A DNA stretch of 41,089 nt from an uncultured Actinomycetes bacterium (GTDB lineage Bacteria; Actinomycetota; Actinomycetes; Nanopelagicales; Nanopelagicaceae), in assembly GCA_903838035.1 (NCBI GenBank), contig CAILWW010000005.1, forward strand, positions 1 to 41,089, given 5' to 3'. The notes beneath the pieces were generated by a model, which saw only the letters and a list, made by a program, of their open reading frames with translations, did not search any database and was not told the DNA's origin. Shown here one piece after another: positions 1-10,787 of the stretch. Made by a program: the position numbers and the translations under genes. Every line of letters begins with the position of its first letter. The first letter of the stretch is position 1.

Positions 1-344
1 ATAGCCACGCAGATCAGCAACACAATCAGAAGTGGCCGAAAGAACTCTTTCGGGAAATCTGCCGCCAACCGCGCTCCCCCAATTGATCCAATGAAAGCGG
101 GTATCGCCATAAAGAGTGTGGCATGTAAATCTGGACGAATTTTTTTAAAGTAAGCAGCCCCGGAGAAGGATGTTCCGAAGATTGATGGAACTTTATTTGT
201 ACCCAGAATCATCGGGATAGGTTTATGAGACAGGCCAATTAATAAGGCGGGAAGCTGGATAAGTCCGCCCCCACCCGCCATCGCATCAATCAGGCCCGCA
301 CAGAGCGATGCCGAGGCAAGAAAGAGCGCGGTGCCAAGTGACAC
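1..344 (-). CDS. TauE/SafE family sulfite exporter / anion permease, N-terminal part (runs off the window edge)
   Basis: Minus-strand reading frame from GTG at 344: VSLGTALFLASASLCAGLIDAMAGGGGLIQLPALLIGLSHKPIPMILGTNKVPSIFGTSFSGAAYF..., matching the TauE/SafE GGGG...P...GTNK pattern; open at the edge. Confidence 0.8.
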   Translation of the reverse strand, partial: MSLGTALFLASASLCAGLIDAMAGGGGLIQLPALLIGLSHKPIPMILGTNKVPSIFGTSFSGAAYFKKIRPDLHATLFMAIPAFIGSIGGARLAADFPKEFFRPLLIVLLICVA

Positions 345-350
345 GAAGAG

Positions 351-2081
351 TTAGGCCTCTTGGATGGTCGAGATGATGGTGGTGAGAGCTGTTGCTAGTG
401 GAAGTTCGCTCTTCTCACCACTCTTGCGGTTGCGGAATTCAACGACGCCGGATTCTAGACCTTTGCCGACAACCATGATGAATGGAATTCCAATTAACTC
501 GGCATCTTTGAATTTAACGCCCGCACTTGGGTCACGACGATCATCAATCATCACGCGTAATCCAGCGGCCTCAATATCTTGCGCAAATTTCTCGGCCATC
601 TCAAATGGCTGATCGCCTTTACCGGCAGCGATGATGTGAATATCTGCTGGCGCAACTTCGCGTGGCCAACATAAACCAATCTCATCATGCGTCTGTTCAG
701 CAATCGCAGCAACCGCGCGGGATACGCCGATGCCATAGGAGCCCATCGTCACAACTCGAGATTTTCCATCTTTATCCAAGACGGTGAGATCCAAGGCTTG
801 GGCGTACTTGCGACCGAGCTGGAAGATATGGCCGATCTCAATTGCGCGATCAATAACTACTGGGGTGGCGCACTCAGGGCAGGTATCGCCTGCTTTTACC
901 TCAGCCGCTTCGATAAATCCCTCAATCTCAAAGTCGCGACCATGAGTCACATATCGCACGTGCTTATCTTTTTGATTAGCACCGGTTATCCAATGTGAAC
1001 CAATGACTACGCGCGGATCGGCATAAACCGTGATTCCGAGTTTCTTTGCATCTTGCGGACCGACATAGCCCTTAACCAAACCAGGATATTTCACGAAATC
1101 TTGATCATCAAAGAGGCGAAGTTCATGTACGCCAGCAAGATTTGCCTGAAAGCGCTTGAGATCTACCTCGCGATCACCCGGCACAAGAACGGAAATTGCT
1201 TTTCCATCTGCCACGAGCAGAACATTCTTCAGCGTATCTGCTGCTACATGTCCGGGGCCAAACTTGGAGTTGAGTAAATCGACCAGTGAATCGATAGTGG
1301 GCGTATTAGGAGAATCAAATACCTCCATGGCTGGAGCGCTTTCGCCAGAGTAAGGCGCTACTTTGGTGAGCATCGCTTCCACATTTGCGGCATACCCGCA
1401 CTTCTCGCAGAGTACGTAGGTATCTTCACCGGTAGGACAAGGAGCGAGGAACTCTTCCGACCTTGAGCCACCCATAGCTCCGGATACTGCCGAGACTATG
1501 TTGTAGTTCATGCCAAGTCTGGTGAAAGTCTTGATATATGCGCTGCGATGCTTCTCGTACGAGATGGCCAGGCCTTCATCATCGAGATCAAAAGAGTAAG
1601 AATCCTTCATCACAAATTCGCGGCCGCGAATAATTCCAGAGCGTGGACGAGTCTCATCCCGATACTTTGTCTGAATCTGATAAATCGAAAGTGGCAAATC
1701 CTTGTAAGAGGAGTATTCGCCCTTAACCATGAGCGTAAACATCTCTTCGTGTGTTGGGCCGAGTAGATAATCATTTCCTCTACGGTCTTGCAGGCGGAAT
1801 AGATCTTGACCGTACTCATCCCAGCGATTTGTCTGCTCATATGGATCTTTAGGCAGAAGTGCCGGGAAGTGAACTTCCTGGAATCCTGCGGCATCCATCT
1901 CTTCTCGCACGATTCGCTCGATATTGCGGAGAGTGATGTAACCCAATGGCAGCCATGCGTAAATTCCTGCGGCTACGCGGCGAACATATCCGGCACGAAC
2001 GAGAAGCTTATGGCTTGCGACTTCGGCATCAGCTGGATCATCGCGAAGTGTGCGCAGGAGCAAGGTCGACATACGTAGCAT
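351..2081 (-). CDS. proS: Prolyl-tRNA synthetase (bacterial type with insertion/editing domain)
   Basis: 576 aa; class II aaRS motifs (YAWLPLGYITLRNIERIVREEMDAAG, GPTHEEMFT, RDETRPRSGIIRGREFVMKDSYSFD, MGSYGIGVSR). Confidence 0.97.
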   Translation of the reverse strand: MLRMSTLLLRTLRDDPADAEVASHKLLVRAGYVRRVAAGIYAWLPLGYITLRNIERIVREEMDAAGFQEVHFPALLPKDPYEQTNRWDEYGQDLFRLQDRRGNDYLLGPTHEEMFTLMVKGEYSSYKDLPLSIYQIQTKYRDETRPRSGIIRGREFVMKDSYSFDLDDEGLAISYEKHRSAYIKTFTRLGMNYNIVSAVSGAMGGSRSEEFLAPCPTGEDTYVLCEKCGYAANVEAMLTKVAPYSGESAPAMEVFDSPNTPTIDSLVDLLNSKFGPGHVAADTLKNVLLVADGKAISVLVPGDREVDLKRFQANLAGVHELRLFDDQDFVKYPGLVKGYVGPQDAKKLGITVYADPRVVIGSHWITGANQKDKHVRYVTHGRDFEIEGFIEAAEVKAGDTCPECATPVVIDRAIEIGHIFQLGRKYAQALDLTVLDKDGKSRVVTMGSYGIGVSRAVAAIAEQTHDEIGLCWPREVAPADIHIIAAGKGDQPFEMAEKFAQDIEAAGLRVMIDDRRDPSAGVKFKDAELIGIPFIMVVGKGLESGVVEFRNRKSGEKSELPLATALTTIISTIQEA

Positions 2082-2123
2082 GTGAGAACCTTACCCGAAG
2101 GGTGTTAGCGACAAAGCGCTGAT

Positions 2124-3275
2124 TTATGCAGTGGTAACGGTTGGAGCACCAGATGCGACGCCAGCCGCTTCCATCTCCTCGGCCAAGCGCATCGCCTCTT
2201 CAATAAGAGTTTCTACGATTTGGCTCTCAGGCACAGTCTTAATGACTTCACCTTTAACAAAGATTTGTCCCTTGCCGTTACCGGAGGCAACTCCGAGATC
2301 TGCTTCGCGGGCTTCACCAGGACCATTTACAACGCATCCCATTACTGCAACGCGAAGTGGCACGGTCATTCCTTGTAATCCTGCTTGTACCTTCTCCGCC
2401 AAGGTATAGACATCAACTTGTGCGCGGCCACATGAGGGACAAGAGACAATCTCAAGTTTGCGCTGGCGCAGATTGAGCGATTCCAAAATAGAAATTCCCA
2501 CTTTTACCTCTTCTACTGGAGGTGCAGATAGCGAGACACGAATGGTGTCGCCGATACCTTCGGAGAGCAGGATGCCAAAGGCAGTTGCAGATTTAATGGT
2601 GCCTTGGAAGAAGGGACCTGCTTCAGTCACGCCAAGGTGCAATGGGTAATCGCACTTTGCTGCGAGCAGGCGATAGGCCTGAACCATAGTCACAGGATCG
2701 TGGTGCTTCACTGAAATTTTGATATCCGAGAAACCATGCTCTTCAAAGAGCGAAGCTTCCCAGAGCGCTGATTCGGCGAGCGCTTCTGGAGTGGCCTTGC
2801 CATATTTGGCGAGCAGGCGTGGATCAAGCGAACCGGCATTCACGCCAATGCGGATAGGAATTCCGGCATCGCCCGCAGCCTTAGCTACTTCCTTAACTTT
2901 GTCATCAAATTGTTTGATATTTCCAGGATTTACTCGGACTGCAGCGCAACCTGCATCAATTGCGGCAAAGATATATTTTGGTTGGAAGTGAATATCGGCG
3001 ATGACTGGAATCTGAGACTTCTTTGCAATTTGGGCAAGTGCGTCAGCATCATCTTGGCTTGGAACTGCCACGCGAACGATCTGGCAACCAGATGCGGTGA
3101 GTTCAGCAATCTGTTGGAGCGTGCTATTTACATCGGCAGTCAAAGTAGTACACATCGATTGCACGCTGACCGGGGCATCTCCGCCCACAAGGACACTTCC
3201 TACCTTGAGCTGCTTGCTCTTGCGACGTGGCGCGAGCGTAGGTAGAGGGGCGGCCGGCATTCCGAGATTAACCAT
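2124..3275 (-). CDS. ispG: 4-hydroxy-3-methylbut-2-en-1-yl diphosphate synthase
   Basis: 383 aa; [44 protein letters not shown]-terminal SCPSCGR and [10 protein letters not shown] Fe-S motifs. Confidence 0.97.
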   Translation of the reverse strand: MVNLGMPAAPLPTLAPRRKSKQLKVGSVLVGGDAPVSVQSMCTTLTADVNSTLQQIAELTASGCQIVRVAVPSQDDADALAQIAKKSQIPVIADIHFQPKYIFAAIDAGCAAVRVNPGNIKQFDDKVKEVAKAAGDAGIPIRIGVNAGSLDPRLLAKYGKATPEALAESALWEASLFEEHGFSDIKISVKHHDPVTMVQAYRLLAAKCDYPLHLGVTEAGPFFQGTIKSATAFGILLSEGIGDTIRVSLSAPPVEEVKVGISILESLNLRQRKLEIVSCPSCGRAQVDVYTLAEKVQAGLQGMTVPLRVAVMGCVVNGPGEAREADLGVASGNGKGQIFVKGEVIKTVPESQIVETLIEEAMRLAEEMEAAGVASGAPTVTTA

Positions 3276-3295
3276 GGCCTTATTCTGCCCTATAA

Positions 3296-4483
3296 CTAGA
3301 GATTGAGTTGGACGGGATTAAAGATGTCCGCCGCAAGCAACAAGAGCGAGAGGGCAACTAGGAGCACGAAGACAACAATCGTGATGGGTGTGAGTTTTTC
3401 AACATCAATGGGGGCCGGGGCAGATCGACCTCTTCGCCGAGCCCAGATACGTCGAACGCCATCCGCCAGGGCGACCGCAATATGTCCACCATCCATGGGA
3501 AGAAGTGGAAGGAGGTTAAAGATTCCGACAAAGATGTTGAGGCTGGCAACAATTAATAAGAAGGTAGCGATTTTTTCGCTGGTGCCCAGATGTGGATCAC
3601 TCGCGGTTTGGGCGCTGACTCGAGCGACTCCGATCACGCCGACAAGTCCTTGAGGATCTCGTTTCTCATTTCCAAATGTCTGCTTAAAAAGTGGGACCAC
3701 CTTCATCGGCAACTTCACTAGAGATGAGATGCTGCTGGTAAAAAGTTGGCGCGAGATATCGCTGGATTGCTGGATGGCGCTTATCGGATTGACGCGTTTA
3801 TTGCCGAGCTTATTGATAAGTCCGACTTGTCCAACCGTTTTTCCATCTAGCTTTCTTGCAGCTGGTGTGACCCGAATCTGAGATTGAACTCCCCCACGTT
3901 CGATAGTGAGGATCAAGGTTCGTCCGGCAGATGCGCGAATCTTGGTGACCGCCGAGGGCCAATCTTTAATTTCAACGCCGTTGATGGCAAGTACTTTATC
4001 CCCGGGGCGAATACCCGCGGCAGATGCTGGTGAAGGTGTATCGCTTTTGGTGCAGGTGGAGGTGGCCGGGGTCAAGCATTGCGCGACGCTTCCGACGACA
4101 TTTGTGGTGACTGTGGTGCCTACTCCGGTAAGCAAGATAAAAATTGCCAGAAATCCAAGTACAAAATGTAAAAAAGATCCAGCGCCAAGCACGATTAATC
4201 GCTTCGGTACAGAGGCTGTGTAAAAGGCGCGAGGTGAATCCTCGACACTCATCTCTTCATGCACCGACATTCCCACGATCCGGCAATAGCCACCGGCTGG
4301 AATCGCTTTAATTCCAAATTCGGTCTCACCGCGGGTAAATGACCATAACTTCTTACCAAAGCCGAGGAAGAACTCGGTGACCTTCATGCCGAATTTTCTC
4401 GCGGTAATAAAGTGGCCGAATTCATGGACCATTACCGAAAAGAGCAATGCGACGACAAAGGCTAGGAATCCGAGAATATTCAT
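3296..4483 (-). CDS. rseP: RIP metalloprotease, site-2 protease family (RseP/Rip1-like)
   Basis: 395 aa; HEFGH zinc motif, PDZ-like segment ([18 protein letters not shown]), C-terminal [12 protein letters not shown]. Confidence 0.93.
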   Translation of the reverse strand: MNILGFLAFVVALLFSVMVHEFGHFITARKFGMKVTEFFLGFGKKLWSFTRGETEFGIKAIPAGGYCRIVGMSVHEEMSVEDSPRAFYTASVPKRLIVLGAGSFLHFVLGFLAIFILLTGVGTTVTTNVVGSVAQCLTPATSTCTKSDTPSPASAAGIRPGDKVLAINGVEIKDWPSAVTKIRASAGRTLILTIERGGVQSQIRVTPAARKLDGKTVGQVGLINKLGNKRVNPISAIQQSSDISRQLFTSSISSLVKLPMKVVPLFKQTFGNEKRDPQGLVGVIGVARVSAQTASDPHLGTSEKIATFLLIVASLNIFVGIFNLLPLLPMDGGHIAVALADGVRRIWARRRGRSAPAPIDVEKLTPITIVVFVLLVALSLLLLAADIFNPVQLNL

Positions 4484-5622
4484 GCACTCTCCATAAGGGT
4501 TTGATGTGCTAGTTCGCGTGCATCTTTCTCTATGGCACTGACATCGGAGAAATCGCGGATGGAAGAGCGTGAGCGCGCCAAAGATTCCACAACCTTCTCT
4601 ACGGTTGGCACAATTGAGGTGAAGCCGATGCGGCCATCGAGAAATGCCGTAACTGCAACTTCATTGGCCGCGTTGTAAATCGCAGGAGCGCCTCCTCCGA
4701 TTTCGCCACAATGCTTTGCCAGTGCAATTGCCGGAAATCTCTTAATATCAATCGGTGCAAAATTCCAAGTCTGCGAATCGCTCCAGTTAATCGGCTTTGT
4801 GGCCGATGCAACTCGATCGGGATAGCCAAGTGCGTAAGCAATTGGGCCCATCATATTTGGCGGACTTGCTTGGGCAATTGTGGAGCCATCAATAAATTCG
4901 ACCATCGAATGGACAATAGATTGGGGATGGATTACTGCTTCAATCTGAGAGTAGGGAATATCAAAGAGATAGTGCGCTTCGATAATTTCTAGCCCCTTAT
5001 TCATTAAAGTCGCAGAATTAATGGTGACCATTGGTCCCATCGCCCAGGTTGGATGGGCCAGCGCTTGGCTAACGGTGACTGAAGATAAATCGTCGCGATC
5101 TCTAAATGGACCGCCACTCGCGGTCAGCACCAACTTAGAGATTTCACTTTTCTTTCCAGCGAGCTTGGCTTGAAAGAGCGCCGAATGTTCTGAGTCCACC
5201 GGCAATATTCGATCCGCCCCATAACTCATCACCAGCTCACCGCCCGCAACCAGCGACTCTTTATTTGCTAGCGCGAGTACATTTCCGGCTTTGAGCGCGG
5301 CCAGCGTTGGCGCGAGTCCGATGGAACCCGTTATTCCATTGAGGACGACGTCGCACTCCATCGCCGCAATTTCTGCTGATGCACCTGGACCATCAATAAT
5401 CGTGATTGGTTGCGAACCCGCATACTTCTTGGCCTCATCGATTGAAGCAGTAGTGCCAACAGTCGTAACTCCGAATTGCTTGGCCTGCTCGAAGAGAAGT
5501 TCCAAATTTCCAGAGCCTGCGCTCAGAGCCAGAACTTTAAATTTATCTGGATTGGCAGCAATAATTTCGAGGGCTTGCACGCCAATTGAGCCGGTCGAGC
5601 CAAGAATAATTATGGAGCGCAT
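4480..5622 (-). CDS. dxr: 1-deoxy-D-xylulose-5-phosphate reductoisomerase
   Basis: 380 aa; ILGSTGSIGVQALEII, LANKESLVAGG, DSEHSALFQ, TASGGPFRD, HPTWAMGPMVTINSATLMNKGLE. Confidence 0.97.
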   Translation of the reverse strand: MRSIIILGSTGSIGVQALEIIAANPDKFKVLALSAGSGNLELLFEQAKQFGVTTVGTTASIDEAKKYAGSQPITIIDGPGASAEIAAMECDVVLNGITGSIGLAPTLAALKAGNVLALANKESLVAGGELVMSYGADRILPVDSEHSALFQAKLAGKKSEISKLVLTASGGPFRDRDDLSSVTVSQALAHPTWAMGPMVTINSATLMNKGLEIIEAHYLFDIPYSQIEAVIHPQSIVHSMVEFIDGSTIAQASPPNMMGPIAYALGYPDRVASATKPINWSDSQTWNFAPIDIKRFPAIALAKHCGEIGGGAPAIYNAANEVAVTAFLDGRIGFTSIVPTVEKVVESLARSRSSIRDFSDVSAIEKDARELAHQTLMESA

Positions 5623-5624
5623 AT

Positions 5625-6623
5625 TTACCGATCGAGGAGATTGCGAACGGGAGAATATGTTCCGCCTTTTTTGCGCAGCGTGATTGCGCTCAACGCTTCC
5701 AGAACTACGCGATTGGCAAGGATGGCGGTGATATCTGAACTGTCATAGGCAGGTGCAACTTCGACGATATCCATTCCAACGATGGGAAGTTCCAGGCAGA
5801 TCCGGCGAACCGCCTCGAGAAGTTCGCGGCTGGTCATACCACCTGGTTCTGGAGTTCCGGTACCTGGTGCCATGCCTGGGTCGACGACATCGATATCTAC
5901 CGAAAGAAAAACTCCATCACATTCATTAGTAAGTGTGGCGAATGATTCATCGAGCACTTCTTTCAATCCGCGATGATGAATCTCGGTCATCTCATAGGAG
6001 CGCATGCCTTGATCGCGCATCCATTTCAGGGTCGCGTCATCCGGCCAATAACCGCGAAGTCCAAGTTGGAGAAAGCGATCACCACGAACTGCGCCGGTAT
6101 CAATCAAACGACGCATTGGAGTGCCATGTCCGACCAGCGCTCCCCACTGATCTGTTCCGGTATCTGCATGTGCATCAAAGTGAATCATCGAGATCTTTCC
6201 CATGCCGCGATGTTGAGCAATGCCCGCAACATCGGCCGAAGCGATGGAGTGGTCTCCTCCAAGCACAACGGGAATAGCACCAGCGCGCGAGATCTTCTCG
6301 GTGGCTGATTCCAAAACTTTTAGGGATGCGACCAGGTCTGCTCCTGGCATCTCTAAATCTCCAGCATCAAAAATCTTTAACTCGTTGAGTGCATCGACTC
6401 GCATCGACATATGTGGGCGCGTTGAATCATGAGGAAGGTAATCCCCCGCACGAATGGCTTGTGGTCCCATCTTTGCGCCAGATCGATGGGTGGTTCCGCT
6501 ATCGATGGGCGCGCCGACGATAATTACATCTGCGCCAGCGTAAGTGGAGGCATCCTCAAGGTCGCACTCTGGAATTCCCAGAAAGGTGAACTTGGGGCCA
6601 TACATATTTCCAAGGTTGGCCAT
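5625..6623 (-). CDS. speB: Ureohydrolase, agmatinase/guanidinobutyrase-like
   Basis: 332 aa; arginase-family metal motifs GGDHSI, HFDAHADTG, SVDIDVVDPGMAPGTGTPEPGG. Substrate not resolvable from sequence. Confidence 0.88.
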   Translation of the reverse strand: MANLGNMYGPKFTFLGIPECDLEDASTYAGADVIIVGAPIDSGTTHRSGAKMGPQAIRAGDYLPHDSTRPHMSMRVDALNELKIFDAGDLEMPGADLVASLKVLESATEKISRAGAIPVVLGGDHSIASADVAGIAQHRGMGKISMIHFDAHADTGTDQWGALVGHGTPMRRLIDTGAVRGDRFLQLGLRGYWPDDATLKWMRDQGMRSYEMTEIHHRGLKEVLDESFATLTNECDGVFLSVDIDVVDPGMAPGTGTPEPGGMTSRELLEAVRRICLELPIVGMDIVEVAPAYDSSDITAILANRVVLEALSAITLRKKGGTYSPVRNLLDR

Positions 6624-6632
6624 GGGTAAAGA

Positions 6633-7430
6633 TTACGCGGTTGTTTTGCGTTTACGCCCCACGAATTGACCAGCCAGAACAATGATTAGCGCCAGCATAA
6701 ACATCGATACACCAATCACATTCGCCTGGGCGGGCAGACCACGCTCAGCATGGGTATAGACATAGAGCGGGAAGGTAATGGTTGTACCTGAGTTGAAGTT
6801 GGTGATGATGAAATCATCGAAGGAGAGGCTAAAGGCGAGGAGCGCGGCGCCGGCGATTCCCGGAGCTACCAGCGGAAGGGTAATTCGGCGGAAAGTTTCG
6901 CCCTCGTTGGCATATAAATCCATGGCGGCTTGCTCGAGTCGTGGATCTAGGCTGGCGATTCTCGCCTTCACGGTGACCACCACAAATGAGATGCAGAACA
7001 TGATGTGGGCAATCACGATGGTCCAGAAACCAGGGTTAAATCCGAAGTTGAGGAACATGGTGAGAAGTGATGCACCAAGTACAAGTTCAGGAGTCGCCAT
7101 CGGCAAGAAGATTAAAGTGTTGACGATGCCACGGCCTTTAAAGGCATAACGACCGAGGGCAAAAGCGATCAAAGTACCAAGAATGGTTGCGCCGGTTGTG
7201 GCAATCAAGCCAATCTTGATCGAGTTTCCAAGAGCGGGACAGATATCGAGCACACCACAAGGATTCTTCCAGTTATTAAAAGTAAAGCCACGCCATACCA
7301 AGTTGCTCTTTACATAGTTATTGAAAGAGAAGACAAAGGTATAAACGATCGGGATAAATAGATAGGTGAAGCCCACAACCGCATAAATTCGGATGAGGTT
7401 TTTGGAGAACCAGCGGGAGAACTTATTCAT
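6633..7430 (-). CDS. potC: Polyamine ABC transporter permease (PotC-like)
   Basis: 265 aa; binding-protein-dependent permease with EAA loop (QAAMDLYANEGETFRRITLPLVAPGIAGAALLAFSLSFDDFIITNF); ATGA overlap with upstream permease. Confidence 0.9.
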   Translation of the reverse strand: MNKFSRWFSKNLIRIYAVVGFTYLFIPIVYTFVFSFNNYVKSNLVWRGFTFNNWKNPCGVLDICPALGNSIKIGLIATTGATILGTLIAFALGRYAFKGRGIVNTLIFLPMATPELVLGASLLTMFLNFGFNPGFWTIVIAHIMFCISFVVVTVKARIASLDPRLEQAAMDLYANEGETFRRITLPLVAPGIAGAALLAFSLSFDDFIITNFNSGTTITFPLYVYTHAERGLPAQANVIGVSMFMLALIIVLAGQFVGRKRKTTA

Positions 7431-8323
7431 ACCAGCTCCTCCGTTCCAGCTCGGCGAATATAAACCAAGACAATTGCCAGGATGGCGAGCATCAAGATAA
7501 ATGACAAGGTGGCAGCCAGCGGATAGTTAGTGGTCTGCAAATATTGGGCGTTGATGACATTGCCGATCATCGTCGTATTTGGATTTCCGAGGATTTGGGC
7601 ATTTACAAAATCGCCCGCTGCTGGAATCCAGGTCAGCAAAGTTCCGGCCACAACACCAGGCATGGATAGTGGAACAGTGACTTTGCGGAAAGTTGTGAAA
7701 CCGTTGGCATACAAATCTCCAGCAGCCTCCATCGTGCGCGGATCGATGCGCTCGAGCGAGGCATAGAGTGGCAAAGTCATAAAGGGCAGGAAGTTATAGC
7801 TCAAACCTGTGATGACCGCGAGCGTGCTTGCGGTGAGCTGGGTGGAAGAGTTAACGAGATGAAAGAACTGCAAAATCTTAAAGAGGAATCCATCTTGCGC
7901 GAGAATTTGGCGCCAGGCCAATGTACGCAAAATAAAGGAGCAGAAGAATGGCGCAACTACTAGAACGAGAAGTACGTTCTTCCACTTTCCAGATTTAAAG
8001 GCGATGGCATATGCCAACGGATATGCGATTGCTAGTGCCAGCAAAGTGGCGAGCGTGGCATAGATAAATGAGCGGATAAATTGAGTATGCATCGCAGAGA
8101 GCGCATCCCAATAATTTGCCCATCGATGTACCTGGATGAATTCACCAATTCCAGCACCAGGAACTTTTGTAGAAGTACTCACCAAAGTAAGAATTGGTGC
8201 CAAGAAGAAAAGCAGCAGCCAGAACATTCCGGGCAGGAGAAGCAGGTATGGAAGACCAACCTTATTCTTTAAAGAATCCAGTGGATTGAGGGAAGGGCCA
8301 CGCTTGCTAGTTATTGCCGCCAA
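7427..8323 (-). CDS. potB: Polyamine ABC transporter permease (PotB-like)
   Basis: 298 aa; EAA loop (EAAGDLYANGFTTFRKVTVPLSMPGVVAGTLLTWIPAAGDFVNAQILG). Confidence 0.9.
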   Translation of the reverse strand: MAAITSKRGPSLNPLDSLKNKVGLPYLLLLPGMFWLLLFFLAPILTLVSTSTKVPGAGIGEFIQVHRWANYWDALSAMHTQFIRSFIYATLATLLALAIAYPLAYAIAFKSGKWKNVLLVLVVAPFFCSFILRTLAWRQILAQDGFLFKILQFFHLVNSSTQLTASTLAVITGLSYNFLPFMTLPLYASLERIDPRTMEAAGDLYANGFTTFRKVTVPLSMPGVVAGTLLTWIPAAGDFVNAQILGNPNTTMIGNVINAQYLQTTNYPLAATLSFILMLAILAIVLVYIRRAGTEELV

Positions 8324-8328
8324 TTCTT

Positions 8329-9468
8329 CTATTCTTCCTCAGGATTAACTTCAGAGCCCGCGGTCGCATCTTCATGACCGTTGAGCGCGAAAGAGAATAT
8401 TGGTTCCCAGGAAAGTTTGACGCGATCGCCCTTATCCAACGGTGGAATGCCATCATCGTTCTGTTCAAAGACCATAAGTTCTTGTCCCCATGGCATCTCG
8501 ACTTGATATTGGGTACTCACGCCGATGTAAGAGACATCGGAGATTGTTCCGCCCTCAAGTACGCAACCAGATTGGGTATGTGAATCGGCTTGGATTCGAA
8601 TCTTCTCTGGACGAATGCCAAAGAGAACCGATGAATCTTTCGCAACTGAGCGATTCTTCTGAACTCGAACTTTTTGGCCGAAGAGATCAACGACGAGATT
8701 CTCGCCCTCAGTATCGACAACCGTACCCTGAATGAGATTGGACTGGCCTAAGAAGTTAGCTACAAAGGCGGTCTTTGGGTTGTCATAAAGGTCAGCGGGT
8801 GTACCCATCTGCTCAATGCGTCCCTCATTCATTACTGCGATGGTGTCAGCCATGGTCATGGCCTCTTCCTGGTCGTGAGTAACGTGAACGAAGGTAAGTC
8901 CTACTTCAGTTTGAATCCATTTAAGTTCGATCTGCATCTGGCGACGTAGTTTGAGATCGAGTGCGCCGAGCGGTTCGTCGAGGAGCAAAAGCGCTGGGCG
9001 ATTGACGATTGCACGCGCAACCGCGATACGTTGTTGTTGTCCACCAGAAAGCTGGGTGGGCTTGCGCTCTGCCAGGTGTGGAAGTTCAACAAGCTGCAAA
9101 ACCTTATCGACTTGCTCTTTTACATCTTTAATTCCACGTCGACGTAAACCGAAGGCAACGTTCTCGAAGATTGTTAGGTGTGGGAAGAGCGCGTAATTCT
9201 GGAAGACGGTATTTACGGGGCGACGATATGGCTTCTCATATGTGATGTCGGTCGAACCGATATAAATCGATCCAGTAGTGGGCTCATCGAGTCCAGCAAT
9301 CATGCGAAGCGTTGTGGTCTTTCCGCAACCCGAAGGTCCGAGAAGTGCGAAGAAGGAACCCTCAGGAATGGTGAGAGTCAGATCATCGACCGCATTGAAA
9401 TCACCATACGTTTTGGTGATGTTCTTTAGTTGCAGATCGCCCTTTGCAGAAGTTGAAGCATCACTCAC
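8329..9468 (-). CDS. potA: Polyamine ABC transporter ATP-binding protein (PotA-like)
   Basis: 379 aa; Walker [11 protein letters not shown], signature LSGGQQQR, Walker [14 protein letters not shown]-terminal TOBE-like region; GTG start overlaps the potD stop (TAGTG). Confidence 0.93.
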   Translation of the reverse strand: MSDASTSAKGDLQLKNITKTYGDFNAVDDLTLTIPEGSFFALLGPSGCGKTTTLRMIAGLDEPTTGSIYIGSTDITYEKPYRRPVNTVFQNYALFPHLTIFENVAFGLRRRGIKDVKEQVDKVLQLVELPHLAERKPTQLSGGQQQRIAVARAIVNRPALLLLDEPLGALDLKLRRQMQIELKWIQTEVGLTFVHVTHDQEEAMTMADTIAVMNEGRIEQMGTPADLYDNPKTAFVANFLGQSNLIQGTVVDTEGENLVVDLFGQKVRVQKNRSVAKDSSVLFGIRPEKIRIQADSHTQSGCVLEGGTISDVSYIGVSTQYQVEMPWGQELMVFEQNDDGIPPLDKGDRVKLSWEPIFSFALNGHEDATAGSEVNPEEE

Positions 9469-10679
9469 TATCCGTTACCGGTTGCCTTCTGAAAGGCGGT
9501 GGAGAACTTCAATTGTTCGGTTGGGGTAAGTCCACGGAATACATGAAGCTTCTTCCACATATCTGCAGTTGGGAAGATCAATGGGTTTGCAGCTTGCTTT
9601 GGATTGAACTTCTGCATTGCTGCTTGAGCACCCTTAACCGGGCAGATATAAGTGATGTATGCAGCTACGCGTGCCGCAACAGCAGGATCGTAGTAATAAT
9701 TAATGAGCGCTTCCGCCGCTGCTTTGTTCTTAGAGGTTGAGGCAATCATCAAGTTATCGGTCGAGAAGGTTCCGCCTGAGTCTGGAACTGCAAATCCGAA
9801 TTGATCAGATCCAACTTGAAGGTTGAGCTGGGCAATATCGCCGGACCAGCCGATTACGCCCATAACATTTCCAGCTTGAAGATCTTGGGCATAGGACTGA
9901 CCCTTAACCTGGCCGATATATCCATCTGCAATAAGTTGCTCGAGTTTGTGAACTGCGTTCATAAATTGATTTTCGGTGAAGTTCGAGGCGATATCCACGC
10001 CCTGCCACATCATGATCAATCCAATGGTGTCGCGCATCTCTGAGAGAACGAGAACTTGGCGCTTACCCTTGTACTTCTTATCGAAGAGTTGATCGAGTGT
10101 CTTTAGCCCACCGGGAAGTTTCTTTTTATTCCAAGCAAGTCCCGCGATGATGCCGGCCCATGGAAGTGATTGATGGCGACCTGGATCTAGTGGACGGTTT
10201 GCGAGAATATCTAGAACATTCTTCTTATTTGGAATTGCTGCATCATCAAATTTTTGTGTGTAACCGGCTTGGATCCAACGAGCTGCTTCCCATTCAGTCA
10301 TGGTGACGATGTCGTAACCAATATCTTTTTTGAGACGAAGCTGTGGAGCTACCTTTGCGGTAAATGTGTCATTGTCATCAATTGCTTCCTGGTATGTGAC
10401 CTTAATACCGGTCTTCTTCTGGAAGTCAACGAGAGTTGGATAAGTTTGAGTTTTATTATCAAAGTCGAGGTAGTAACCCCAGTTTGCCCAACGAACTGAT
10501 CCGCCCGCGGCGCTTGCTGCTTCTGAAAGTGCAAGATTCACACCTGTTGATCCAAGGAGCGAAGCTGCTCCTACTCCACCGACACCGGCAAGAAGTGCGC
10601 GACGGGATACTGCTGATGAAAGTGCAGCATCGAGATCTGGCGGAATGGAATGATCCATCTTGTTAGAAGACTTTGTCAC
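9468..10679 (-). CDS. potD: Polyamine ABC transporter substrate-binding protein (PotD/PotF-like), probable Tat signal
   Basis: 403 aa; twin-arginine N-terminus SRRALLAGVGGVGAASLLG; PotD-like WANWGYYLDFD; GTG start. Confidence 0.88.
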   Translation of the reverse strand: MTKSSNKMDHSIPPDLDAALSSAVSRRALLAGVGGVGAASLLGSTGVNLALSEAASAAGGSVRWANWGYYLDFDNKTQTYPTLVDFQKKTGIKVTYQEAIDDNDTFTAKVAPQLRLKKDIGYDIVTMTEWEAARWIQAGYTQKFDDAAIPNKKNVLDILANRPLDPGRHQSLPWAGIIAGLAWNKKKLPGGLKTLDQLFDKKYKGKRQVLVLSEMRDTIGLIMMWQGVDIASNFTENQFMNAVHKLEQLIADGYIGQVKGQSYAQDLQAGNVMGVIGWSGDIAQLNLQVGSDQFGFAVPDSGGTFSTDNLMIASTSKNKAAAEALINYYYDPAVAARVAAYITYICPVKGAQAAMQKFNPKQAANPLIFPTADMWKKLHVFRGLTPTEQLKFSTAFQKATGNG

Positions 10680-10787
10680 TGAGAGAACCAGCTTTCTATT
10701 CGAATTGGAGAGCAGGGTGTACGGGGAAATCTTAGAGCCTGATTCTGGGATTTTTAGCCAAAGGAGTCCCAGCTTTTTCGCCCCCGC

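Noticed and set aside
3303-3653. 116-aa plus-strand ORF antisense to rseP, with several other 60-140 aa antisense ORFs across the window
   Set aside because: Typical shadow ORFs opposite convincing conserved genes; no RBS, domain or context support.
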